DNA from: Planctomycetaceae bacterium
GTDB lineage: Bacteria; Planctomycetota; Planctomycetia; Planctomycetales; Planctomycetaceae
NCBI GenBank assembly: GCA_002722955.1
Contig: PBMZ01000081.1
Coordinates: 1-63,552, forward strand
Direction: 5' to 3'
Length of the DNA: 63,552 nt
Made by a program: the position numbers and the translations under genes. Under the pieces are notes generated by a model, which ran no database searches, had not been told where the DNA came from, and saw only the letters and a program-made list of their open reading frames with translations. Of this stretch, positions 55,501-63,543 are shown one piece after another. The stretch's first letter is position 1, and every line of letters starts with the position of its first letter.

Positions 55501-55852
55501 GCTGTTGCGAGTGTTCGACCAACCCATCGTTGCCCGAACATGTGCCGACCGAACTCGCAGCGCCGCTGTCACGCAATCGTTGGCGTTATTGCATAGCGAC
55601 TTCTTGCTTGAGCAATCCGACGCATTTGCCAGCGCCATTGCAAAGCAGCACGCCGACTCGAAGGAGCAATTGCGAATCGCTTGGCAAGCGACTCTGGGCC
55701 GGCTACCGAGCCCCGAGGAACTCGACTTGTGCACGGAAGTCTTCTCGCGTCACCTGAAACGCTTCGAAGGCGAGCAAGACGCGCCGCACAAAGCATTGGC
55801 ACAGATTTGCCACATGCTGCTGAACACGAACGAGTTTTTGTATGTCCCGTAA
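52547..55852 (+). CDS. PSCyt1/DUF1549/DUF1553 protein with LamG-like N-terminus
   Basis: 1101 residues from the ATG at 52547 with GGAG upstream; earlier starts are in the palindrome. A signal peptide (MRSLLFLSALLALSNLAAAA) is followed by a concanavalin/LamG-like domain (about 25-260), a planctomycete cytochrome C-type domain with CFECH (about 285), DUF1549 (IDRFVLAGLEAEKLKPSKRA, HFGERWGRHWLDVA), a second CAKCH site, and DUF1553 (VYVNRVWRQLFGRGIVKTSD, LIKLMVLSNTYQQ). Probably an exported haem protein. Function unknown; usually paired with DUF1501, not so here. Confidence 0.92.
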   Translation: MRSLLFLSALLALSNLAAAADVLQDDLILWLDATQVAPDKTDGAVDRWLDRSSKHNDFSQKDAARQPVLVPNAISNRPAIRFQGKDILNRANFGGLSLGDQTFHLMIVFQAPKGGHGAQRLFDINSRVNPTAGTEKRRGFWVGFQQSRYIPRLGIHNGDEGEARSAVWDNKPHVLELVYRREQLFEIHIDGRTERKAMFNGTHFLGFHKFVSVALGQHFGMEGNQQTFYQGDIAEVLLYSRPLSTKERVDVGLHLTKKYSLKTDFELPLVFERDIRPLLAKHCFECHGSETQEAELNLRTVSSMLQGGEAGPVIVRGHPEHSELISVIESHKMPPGDDKLNREQIDLLKLWIRDDAATNENIVVKRPEGKVTAEDRQHWAWQMPEKSKPPTTSLDRHANNDIDRFVLAGLEAEKLKPSKRATPEALLRRVCLDLTGLPPTLKEIEAYLNDKSPKRFEQLIDRLMKSRHFGERWGRHWLDVAGYVGVYGSDNDAAIIKPLPGKWRYRDYVIRSFNEDKPFNQFITEQLAGDELSPWRDAERFTPTMVDSLTATGFMLSANDDTDQNELNTPDVRHHVLQRTSENVANALFAVTLQCAKCHDHKYEAISQLDYYRFESVFAPIFNVRNWKISTSRTRSDVSDQHKSEVDQRNNEITAEVKKLTTERNAIRNGRRTKLFDERLLKVPGTERAKAKAAYRIDEKKRTPEQKQLVEKYGKQLTVTDADINAGLSEDEKTQQSKIDASVTKLNSQRQSYGTIPIATESEAAATTPVLRRGNYLRPGLEVEPELFELFGRGTKPVQLASASKSGTSGRRLALAQAVTEPTTLAGQHVARVYVNRVWRQLFGRGIVKTSDNFGVSGSKPSHPQLLDWLTHWFIDNGWRVKPLIKLMVLSNTYQQTSADEGDVSLDPENVLLWRMNLRRLDSEQLRDAILTISGKLDRTLGGPPIPLDPRPDGMVVLKTSALPPGTTAYRRSVYILARRNYHMTLLRVFDQPIVARTCADRTRSAAVTQSLALLHSDFLLEQSDAFASAIAKQHADSKEQLRIAWQATLGRLPSPEELDLCTEVFSRHLKRFEGEQDAPHKALAQICHMLLNTNEFLYVP

Positions 55853-55868
55853 TGGTGTGAACCCAGCT

Positions 55869-56231
55869 CTAAGCTACTTCGAGTGTCAGTTGAAGTGTGC
55901 TGTAGTTGACGCACAATTCCAGCCCAAGTAGTAGGCCCACGCCAAGCAGTGGATAAGTGCCCTCATTTGCGACGACTTCTAGACGTCTGACGTCGCCGAA
56001 CCAGTCCATCAGGCATGTACACGTTGGGTAAACAGTTTTGGACCCATCGGCGAGAATCGCGTCAACGGAACCAGAACGATGAAGTCCCAAAGCATCTATC
56101 TTGGGCTGTGGTAGGACAATGTCTCCAGTAAAGCCGGTGTCGACCCACACTTCGACGTTCACGGCAATGGCATCCCGCCGAATATCGACATTGATCAGAG
56201 CACGTCCGTTGCTATCGATGATTCCATTCAT
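55869..56231 (-). CDS. Clan AA (retropepsin-like) aspartic protease
   Basis: 120 residues. VEVWVDTGFTGDIVLP has the catalytic D31-T-G, and the C-terminal LLGVGLLLGLELCVNY matches the flap and ILG motif of retroviral-type aspartic proteases; these act as homodimers. The ATG overlaps the stop of the upstream small gene by 4 bp, an arrangement seen for this family in many bacteria. It converges on the PSCyt1 gene, 16 bp away. Substrate unknown. Confidence 0.82.
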   Translation of the reverse strand: MNGIIDSNGRALINVDIRRDAIAVNVEVWVDTGFTGDIVLPQPKIDALGLHRSGSVDAILADGSKTVYPTCTCLMDWFGDVRRLEVVANEGTYPLLGVGLLLGLELCVNYSTLQLTLEVA

Positions 56232-56479
56232 CGAGTCATCGCCCCGATATGAATCGCGGCTTTATGGCCAACCCGTAAAGCATGGGCCAATCTGTCTGGG
56301 AACTTATCGCGTGATGCGCCGATTGCCTCGCTTAAAGTTTAGCCGAGGAAGTACTCTCCAGAAATGGGTTCGATCGCCACGAATTCGTTCATGTGATCAG
56401 CTTCCAGTGTTGTGCGCAGTCGACTCTCGTAAATCGCTTTTGCGTCACGAGCTGTGGTTTCTGAATCCGGACTTATCAT
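56228..56479 (-). pseudogene. Small partner gene of the clan AA protease, in-frame TAA
   Basis: From ATG 56479 the frame reads through NEFVAIEPISGEYFLG, then a TAA at 56339-56341, then TLSEAIGASRDKFPDRLAHA and HKAAIHIGAMTR to a TGA at 56228-56230 that overlaps the protease start. I recognise the joined 83-residue protein as the small partner that normally precedes such proteases, where the stop position is usually a charged residue such as Glu (GAA to TAA is one change). It is therefore probably inactivated. Confidence 0.65.
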
Positions 56480-56969
56480 CGCATTGCCCCTGAATTGGCG
56501 CGGCTGATCCGGCAATTCTATCAGAGGTCTTTATCACAGCCAACATCTGGCTTCTCAAGCAGTACACGAGTTGCATCTCTATTGGTAGGGAATGGCTCGC
56601 GGAATCTCAAAAAACTTCGATTTCCCTGATAGATCTTGCTGCTGCGTTGCATTTAAGAATCAGAGATGCGGCAACTCAACGTTTGTGGACGCCGTCATCG
56701 TTAAAGTTTGCTCAATGTGACACCTCGACGCAGCTTGTCCCCTCGGGCTGCTGTCGAATTCTCTGGCGTTTCTGCTCAAAAGATGTCGGACGCGCGCAAG
56801 AAATGCGCGCCGCGATCGTACGGTTTTCGTCAGTCGTGGCCTCTTCATTTCTCAACGACGTTTCAGGCGTCGCACTCTGCTCGTTCGAGCAAGCTCGCGT
56901 TTTGGCCAAGCGAACAATCTGGGGTTCACTGCGTTTTTGGCCAGTCCACAATCCATTCGAGGGGAAAGT
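56480..56969. other. Long leader region before the dual protease gene
   Basis: 490 bases. Open frames here are not protein-like by family or codon pattern. It must contain promoters for the small partner gene (minus) and the large protease (plus). No clear boxes are identified. The gene start at 56970 has GAGGGG upstream. Confidence 0.4.
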
Positions 56970-59900
56970 ATGTTCTTTCAACCACTGCAAGTGGCCGTCA
57001 AGAAACGACTTCGGTCACTCACCCAAGGAGCGCGTCGGCGCAACCTTCGGTTGTTTGTCCTGGACACTTTCGGCGCTGTTTGGCGCCGAAGCGCCGAAAA
57101 AATTTTCAGAACAAACATGCGGAGCGTGCGGCGAGTTCGTCGAGCGATCCACCAGCGGCTCGAGCATCTGGAGCAACGAGCCCTGTTGTCGGCGACAAGT
57201 GCTATCGTCGACGCCGGCGGCGGAGCACACGACGCCGAATTGATGAGCATCGTCAACGGGACTCCCACCAACGGCTTCCCTGCTGTTGGGCTAATCGGCG
57301 ATGGCAGCGGCAGCTTTTGTTCGGGGACTCTCATTGGCTCTCGCCACGTGTTAACGGCGGCTCACTGCGCGGTTGGGCTAGGTAACACGCAGGGATCGTT
57401 TATCGTCAACGGGACGAGTTATCAGACCTCGCAAATCATTCTTCATCCGAATTACAACCCGAATACGATCGAGGGTACCAACGATCTGGCCATCTATCGG
57501 CTGAGTACGTCGGTTGTTGGCGTCGACCCGATTCCGATCTTTCGCGACACGCCGTCGGTGGGGCAAGAGTTGACGTTGGTTGGCTTTGGAGCCGGCGGCG
57601 ATGGCTCGGGCCACAACGGCGATTTCGGAACGAAGCGAGTTGGCACGACTCCCATCGATGAAGTGACGCCAACGTTGATCACTTGGAACTTTGACAACAA
57701 CAGCGAATCGAACACCGCACCGGGAGACTCCGGCGGTCCCGCATTCGTGACTGTCAACGGCCAACGTTTTGTGGCCGGTGTGACGTCCGGTGGAATCCAA
57801 CAAAATGCTGGCATCGGTGATTACTCGTTTGACGTGCGTGTTGATGCCTACGCTGATTGGATTGACTCGGTTGTTGGAGATGACATTGCCAATCCGGATC
57901 CGAACCCGACTCCCGATCCGGATCCTCAACCCGATCCCGACCCACAACCGGACCCGGATCCTCAACCTGATCCCGATCCGCCAGCGGTCGATGATCACTC
58001 GAACGATCCCAATGCCAACGCCACCGACATTGCACTGGATAACGGTGTCGGACAGTCAGACGGCACGCTCGAAGAAGAATTCGATGTGGATGCGTTTGAA
58101 GTTGTCGTGACGACGTCCGGAACCTTGACCTTTGACCTGACAAGTAACGATTTCGACACGTATCTAAGCGTCTTTAACGGCGACGGCCAATTCATTGACT
58201 TCAACGATGATTCCAATGGCACATTGAACAGTTCGTTGAGCTTAGATGTTGAAGCCGGAACGTACTTCGCATTGGCGGAAGCGTACGACTTTGTTTCGAC
58301 CGGCGATTACGTTGTCGATGTCACCTTCGTGGGGGATGTGACTCCTGATCCTGATCCGGAGCCCGAGCCTGAACCAGCCGAGGTGGTCAATTACTTCTCG
58401 ACTCACCGCAACGGCGGCGTGACCAGCACTGATGGAACTGTGCTGCGAATTCAACGTTCGGACGTCATCCAAGCCACGCAAAACTTGGACACGGGTGAAG
58501 TCAACTTCAGCCTGTACTTCGATGGCAGCGAAAACGGACTTTCCCGCCGAGACGACATCGACGCGTTCGCGATCTTGGACGATGGCGACGTCATCATGTC
58601 CTTCCGGCGAGCGACCGAAGTCGACGGCATTCTTGCCGGTGCCGAGGACGTGTTGCGGTTTGATGCCGATACCAGCTCGTGGAGTATGTTCGTTGATGGC
58701 AGCGATCTCGGTTTAGGTCGATCGGGGAACATCGATGGAATTTCGGTCCTTGATGACGGAACGATTGTCTTCTCGACGACTGGCAACGTTCGATTGAACG
58801 GCACTCGATATCGTGACGAAGACATCCTTGCATTGGATGCCACTTCATTGGGCGAGGACACGGCCGGTACGATCACGAAGTACTTTGATGGTAGCGACAA
58901 CGGGCTCGGTGCTCGCACGGAAGATGTCGATGCCGTTGATGTCGCAGCGGACGGAACACTGTTCCTATCGACTCAGCGACAGTTCGTGATCGATGGTCTT
59001 TCCGGTGATCGTTTCGACGTCTTTCAACTCGACACGGAAAGCGGTGATGCCAGCTTCACACTTGATGGCGAGGAACTTGGCCTGACCCGATACAACATCA
59101 ATGGTTTCCAATCGGGAGGCACGGTCGTCGATCCAACACCGGAACCGGAGCCTGATCCAGACCCCGATCCGGACCCGGATCCCGATCCGCAATCGCAATA
59201 TCAAATCGAAGTTCGTTACAACGACAACAACCTGTCGACCGCTCAGCGAGCCGCCTTTGATCTTGCCGCCGCTCGTTGGTCGGAGATCATTGTGGGCGAT
59301 GTGCCGGATGGAACTTTTGGCGGCGTCTTCGTCGACGACTTGGTCATCGATGTGACGGCTCCGAATATTGACGGCAGCGGTGGAATTCTTGGCCAAGCCG
59401 GACCGACCGCGTTTCGTAACGGTTCGCTGTTGCCAGCCCGCGGCATCATGGAGTTCGACAGTGCCGACTTGGCCAGCCTTGAAGCGGCCAACAACCTTGT
59501 CGACGTGATCGTCCACGAGATGGCTCATGTGATCGGTATCGGCACGATTTGGGATAGCCTTGGTTTGGTTCAAGACTTCGGCAGCAGTATCAACTATGTC
59601 GGTGCCAATGCCGTTCGCGAGTACAACTCGATCTTTGCCACAACGGGGAACTTTGTTCCTGTTGAGACCGGTGGTGGTGCGGGAACTCGCGGTGGTCACT
59701 GGTCCGAGAATGTCTTGGACAACGAAATTATGACCGGGTTCCTGAACTTCGGCGAGCGAAATCCGATCAGCCGAATCACGGTTGGTTCGCTTGAGGACAT
59801 TGGGTATCAGGTCAACTATGCCGCTGCGGACAACTACACCGCGCCGGGACTGCGCGTGTTTTCTCGGACGGCGACTGCAAAGCTAACCGATGGATCGTTT

Positions 59901-60176
59901 GCGGCGAATGACCAATCGATTGCCACTGCCATAGGTTCTCAATCGGATGGTGCTCAAGGTGGCGAGTTGATGTGGTCCGAGGCAATTCCGCAACAATCTG
60001 GAGATGCTTGGTCCAACATCATAGCTCAAGCCGTAGCGGAAATGGGAGACGAGGTATGCACCACGGGTACCAGTACTGGTGCCACGGATGCGAGCGAGTC
60101 GGTTGATGATACGGCGGCATCCGATGCCATCGACTCGGCAATGTCCGATTTCGCCGACTTGATGAGCCTGGTGTAA
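56970..60176 (+). CDS. Surface protein with trypsin-like and leishmanolysin-like protease domains
   Basis: 1068 residues from the ATG at 56970. A basic N-terminus ends in LEHLEQRALLSA, a LEPR-XLL-type planctomycete surface signal. Trypsin-like domain: His 132 in LTAAHC, Asp 172 in NDLAIYR, Ser 254 in GDSGGP. A DP-rich linker (about 308-337) leads to a PPC domain, then another DP linker, four repeats of about 55 residues with FDGSxNGL, a third DP linker, and a metalloprotease domain with HEMAHVIGIG (849-858), a third His in GGHWSE and Met-turn EIMTG, like peptidase M8. Terminators follow. Confidence 0.87.
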   Translation: MFFQPLQVAVKKRLRSLTQGARRRNLRLFVLDTFGAVWRRSAEKIFRTNMRSVRRVRRAIHQRLEHLEQRALLSATSAIVDAGGGAHDAELMSIVNGTPTNGFPAVGLIGDGSGSFCSGTLIGSRHVLTAAHCAVGLGNTQGSFIVNGTSYQTSQIILHPNYNPNTIEGTNDLAIYRLSTSVVGVDPIPIFRDTPSVGQELTLVGFGAGGDGSGHNGDFGTKRVGTTPIDEVTPTLITWNFDNNSESNTAPGDSGGPAFVTVNGQRFVAGVTSGGIQQNAGIGDYSFDVRVDAYADWIDSVVGDDIANPDPNPTPDPDPQPDPDPQPDPDPQPDPDPPAVDDHSNDPNANATDIALDNGVGQSDGTLEEEFDVDAFEVVVTTSGTLTFDLTSNDFDTYLSVFNGDGQFIDFNDDSNGTLNSSLSLDVEAGTYFALAEAYDFVSTGDYVVDVTFVGDVTPDPDPEPEPEPAEVVNYFSTHRNGGVTSTDGTVLRIQRSDVIQATQNLDTGEVNFSLYFDGSENGLSRRDDIDAFAILDDGDVIMSFRRATEVDGILAGAEDVLRFDADTSSWSMFVDGSDLGLGRSGNIDGISVLDDGTIVFSTTGNVRLNGTRYRDEDILALDATSLGEDTAGTITKYFDGSDNGLGARTEDVDAVDVAADGTLFLSTQRQFVIDGLSGDRFDVFQLDTESGDASFTLDGEELGLTRYNINGFQSGGTVVDPTPEPEPDPDPDPDPDPDPQSQYQIEVRYNDNNLSTAQRAAFDLAAARWSEIIVGDVPDGTFGGVFVDDLVIDVTAPNIDGSGGILGQAGPTAFRNGSLLPARGIMEFDSADLASLEAANNLVDVIVHEMAHVIGIGTIWDSLGLVQDFGSSINYVGANAVREYNSIFATTGNFVPVETGGGAGTRGGHWSENVLDNEIMTGFLNFGERNPISRITVGSLEDIGYQVNYAAADNYTAPGLRVFSRTATAKLTDGSFAANDQSIATAIGSQSDGAQGGELMWSEAIPQQSGDAWSNIIAQAVAEMGDEVCTTGTSTGATDASESVDDTAASDAIDSAMSDFADLMSLV
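57893..57980 (+). repeat. Short tandem repeat encoding the Asp-Pro linker
   Basis: Repeats of about 12-24 bp based on CCGGATCC and CCCGATCC code for PDPDPQ units. Similar shorter tracts are at about 58345-58375 and 59130-59190. Length variation between strains is expected. Confidence 0.85.
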
Positions 60177-60192
60177 TTCTCGGCAAGATTCG

Positions 60193-60302
60193 CAGCGGCG
60201 ATTCTGACGGATCGCCGCTGTTCGAATCGAGCCACAGGTAAGCTCACGGAAGACACAACAGCTCTCGACGGTCGCCTCTACGAAGAGGAGACTCGAGGGC
60301 TG
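60193..60302 (+). terminator. Two hairpins after the dual protease gene
   Basis: A perfect 10-bp stem CAGCGGCGAT/ATCGCCGCTG (60193-60220) lies 17 bp after the stop. A second, longer stem at 60259-60302 (CAGCTCTCGA with TCGAGGGCTG, CCTCT with AGAGG) is followed by TTTGTGTTCTTT, so it is a plausible intrinsic terminator. The rest of the 338-bp gap up to 60514 shows no gene. Confidence 0.6.
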
Positions 60303-60503
60303 TTTGTGTTCTTTGATAGTGATGAGCACTGATGTGGAAACCCGCAATGCTGGAGACCCCGTGAAACGTTGCTCGCAGGCGTTTGTATGTGTACGTATTT
60401 TCATAAAAAATATCTAAATGATCAGTGTGAGAATCCGTGAAACAGGCATGGATCCCTTACCGCTAGTGATCGACAACCATCGATTGGCAGTGCGATATCT
60501 AGT

Positions 60504-60645
60504 AGGAGAACATCATGCTTGTGAAGAACTGGCTGCGACGACGTGATGCGAATTTAGGGGGGGCAGGAAATCCAGGGCGGCCAAACAAGCCAAGTGCCCC
60601 AACGTCCTCGAAGACGTATGAGCCATCTGTAGCCACGCTCGCCAG
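60504..60645 (+). promoter_or_regulatory. Ribosome-binding site and start in a frame that does not match the downstream protein
   Basis: AGGAG at 60504-60508 and ATG at 60515 form the strongest start signal here and read MLVKNWLRRRD, a typical planctomycete surface-protein N-terminus. That frame is one base off the frame of the long protein, which is only open from 60622. A run of seven G at about 60557 and a small hairpin CCACGCTC/GAGCGTGG at 60633-60652 lie between. A -1 change is needed to join them. Confidence 0.55.
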
Positions 60646-60648
60646 AGC

Positions 60649-63543
60649 GTGGATTTCCACCATCTGGCAACGGCAGCTTCAGCGGCTCCGACAAACACGC
60701 TTGAGCTGGAAGTCCCGCCAAGCCCACTTCGCCAGCTTCGGTCGGGCCTCTTTCCGCAACTCGCCGTCATCGATTGCCTGGAAGACCGCACGCTTCTCAG
60801 TAGCGCGCCGATCTTTAGCCCGGACAACTACACCTTTAACGTCTCCGAAGACGCCAGCTACGGAACAAGCATCGGAAATCTTTCAGTGACCGATCCCGAC
60901 GGCGATTTAATGACATTGTCCATCACTAGCGGCGATGAATTGGGACAATTCGCAATCGACACCGACGGCCAGTTAACTCTGCAAGGCCAACTGAACCACG
61001 AGGCCATCGCCAGTTATACGTTATCGGTCGAGGCCATGGACTTCGCCATCTACACAGCAAATGCCAGCGTCACCATCAACGTGCTGGATGAATCCGAAGC
61101 GCCAACATTCTCGCCGGACACGTACGCGTTCACAATCGATGAAGACGCCGCAATCGGAGACCTTGTCGGCACGTTAACGGCAACCGATCCACAAAACGAC
61201 ATCTCTGTTTTCGCCATCGTTGCGGGCGACGAACTCGGCCAATTCTCGATCGATCCCGACGGCAAACTGCGTGTACAGGGCGAGCTTGACTTCGAATCCA
61301 TCGCCACTTACCAACTCACCGTCCACGCGTATGACATGGCTTTCAATTACGATGAGGCATCAATCAAGATCCAAGTCCAAGATGTCCCGGACAGCAATCC
61401 CTTGAACCTACCTCCAAACGCGGCCGCCGGCGGCAACTATGACGTGTCATTTGAAGGCGATCTAATACTCGACGCCAGCGGCTCGGTCGATCCCGAAGGC
61501 ACTGCACTCACCTACCGATGGGATCTGGATGCGGATACCAGCACCTGGGAAATCACGACGAATTCAGCAACAACAACCGTTTCCTGGGCGTCACTGACAT
61601 CAACCTACTGGATGTCTGCAGGAAACGACTATCCCATCACACTCGAAGTCGAAGATGCTGGTGGGGGGACAGATCAAGACCTGGCCATGGCCTTCTTGAA
61701 GAAGCCAGTTGTTTATATGTCGTCGATAGATCCAGTAGCGGCAGAAGGTTACGACGACGTTGGAACGTCTAATGATGTTAGTCGAGATCTTGCCAGTATT
61801 TTCTTAATTCGAACTGACACAGCATTGACAAATGCGTTGACTGTGCATTTCGCGTCTCCAACCGGCAGTGCCACCGCCGGAGAAGATTACACAACGACAC
61901 TCCCTGGGGCCATCAACGGTACAATAACCCTTCCGGCCGGAGTTAGCTTTGTTTCGTTTTATGTCAAACCGAAACAGGATGATAACTTTCTTGAAGGAAA
62001 CGAAACGGCAACGTTTAAGATCGCATCAAACGCCGCATATACGGTTTCGGCGACCAGTGGATCGGCGACTGTATCAATTGCTGACGTCAATCGAGTTCCA
62101 GTTGTGAACGATCAGTCAATCACAATCACGCGTAATCGTAGTGATACGATCTTGAATGTTGGAGCAACCGACCCTGACACCGGTCAAACGCTGACATTTT
62201 CAAGCTCGCAGAATTCAGCTTTTGGCATTCGTGACAATGGCGAAATCTATGTCGCTTCCACACCCAGCATTCAAACAATCACGACGACGTTGACCTTCAA
62301 ATTAACAGTAAGTATTTCGGATAACGGAACGCCGTCAAAGGACGATACTGCCAGCATCACGATTTCAGTTTTGCCGATAGATTTATCCGTTTCCTTGTCA
62401 AAGGTGAAGTATCTTGATCATCACACAGTCTATGCTGATCCGGGGTCATATTTGTTGTTCCCTGAGTACTCAAGTGTCTGGCAAAGTGCGGCATCATTGG
62501 CTGGATTGGTTAATGAAACCGTTGTTGCCTACACAAGCAGTTTAGGGTCGTGTAAAAAGCGATTGAAAGTCAACGCGGAGTTTGATGTTGAGGATAATTG
62601 GTCGGGAACAGCTCAATTCCGCGCTGTAACCAGCGGCGGCTATTCCTTATACGCACCGACGGTCACACACAACTCAGCAGATGACCTGCTCGTCGTTTCC
62701 GGCGCGACGGCGACAACGGACTTTTCTCAAGGCTCCGCTTATTTCGAGTCCTTCCTGATCAATTGGCAAATCAGCGTCGATGGGGGCACCACATGGATCG
62801 ACATTGGACAGTCAGAGAACCCGCTTTACGTAACGTGGAAAGATCCAGGTTTCTTTAGCACGCTCTATCGAACAGTTCTACACATCGGCAGTTCCAAGGC
62901 TCGCTACTTGGCGGAGTCCAATGTGATTAATGCGATTTGGAGCGAATTCACTGATTATTCGGTTACTCGCTGGAATGGTGGATCTGCACTCAAGTACATG
63001 CATCCCACTTTGCAAAGCGATAGCCATTCTACCGAAAAGCTCCTCGAATATGGGCATGGCCAATGTGATGCGTTTTCTGATCTGTTCGCCGACATTCTCG
63101 TGGCTCAAGGCGTCGACGCCTCGATCGACATTCAAGAGATCGTCGCAAAAGGATCCGCTGACGACTTTATGATTAAGCACAATTGGCAATGGGGAACACC
63201 GGACCCGAATCTGGAAGGCGCGCCAGGTGGATACAACTATTTGTTGGGCGAGAATGTTAACAGCGGGACGACTGAAATTCCTTCACAAGGAGTATCAAAC
63301 CCGCAATTCGTATTCAAGAATCATTGGATCGTGTTGATCGATGGCACGTTATACGACCCATCGTATGGGTCGAAATTTGAGACTCTTCTCGATTGGGAGA
63401 AAGCCGCGGTCGAAGGGCAGGTAGAATGGGTCGACGCAGGAATTGGTATTGCCCAGAAAAGGTGGACAGTGGAACTGTTGAAATGGTTGGGTAATTTTTG
63501 TTGTCGAATTTCTGTGAACTCACCAACAAAGGCAGTAGTTTGA
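60649..63543 (+). CDS. Surface protein: cadherin-like repeats, Calx-beta, transglutaminase-like domain
   Basis: 964 residues counted from GTG 60649; the true start is probably the ATG at 60515 in another frame. LEDRTLLSSAP near residue 45 is the LEPR-XLL-type motif. Then two cadherin-like repeats (YTFNVSEDASYGTSIGNLSV, YAFTIDEDAAIGDLVGTLTA), a PKD-like region, a Calx-beta-like domain (GSATAGEDYTTTLPGAINGT), another cadherin-like unit, and a C-terminal papain/transglutaminase fold with Cys 806 in GHGQCDAFSD, His 892 in FKNHWIVL and Asp 903 in LYDPSYG. It may process or crosslink surface proteins. Ends 9 bp before the window edge. Confidence 0.82.
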   Translation: MDFHHLATAASAAPTNTLELEVPPSPLRQLRSGLFPQLAVIDCLEDRTLLSSAPIFSPDNYTFNVSEDASYGTSIGNLSVTDPDGDLMTLSITSGDELGQFAIDTDGQLTLQGQLNHEAIASYTLSVEAMDFAIYTANASVTINVLDESEAPTFSPDTYAFTIDEDAAIGDLVGTLTATDPQNDISVFAIVAGDELGQFSIDPDGKLRVQGELDFESIATYQLTVHAYDMAFNYDEASIKIQVQDVPDSNPLNLPPNAAAGGNYDVSFEGDLILDASGSVDPEGTALTYRWDLDADTSTWEITTNSATTTVSWASLTSTYWMSAGNDYPITLEVEDAGGGTDQDLAMAFLKKPVVYMSSIDPVAAEGYDDVGTSNDVSRDLASIFLIRTDTALTNALTVHFASPTGSATAGEDYTTTLPGAINGTITLPAGVSFVSFYVKPKQDDNFLEGNETATFKIASNAAYTVSATSGSATVSIADVNRVPVVNDQSITITRNRSDTILNVGATDPDTGQTLTFSSSQNSAFGIRDNGEIYVASTPSIQTITTTLTFKLTVSISDNGTPSKDDTASITISVLPIDLSVSLSKVKYLDHHTVYADPGSYLLFPEYSSVWQSAASLAGLVNETVVAYTSSLGSCKKRLKVNAEFDVEDNWSGTAQFRAVTSGGYSLYAPTVTHNSADDLLVVSGATATTDFSQGSAYFESFLINWQISVDGGTTWIDIGQSENPLYVTWKDPGFFSTLYRTVLHIGSSKARYLAESNVINAIWSEFTDYSVTRWNGGSALKYMHPTLQSDSHSTEKLLEYGHGQCDAFSDLFADILVAQGVDASIDIQEIVAKGSADDFMIKHNWQWGTPDPNLEGAPGGYNYLLGENVNSGTTEIPSQGVSNPQFVFKNHWIVLIDGTLYDPSYGSKFETLLDWEKAAVEGQVEWVDAGIGIAQKRWTVELLKWLGNFCCRISVNSPTKAVV

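Noticed and set aside
56647..57243. Open frame of 198 codons ahead of the dual protease
   Set aside because: It overlaps the well-supported protease start in another frame and is Cys/Ser/Arg-rich without any domain.
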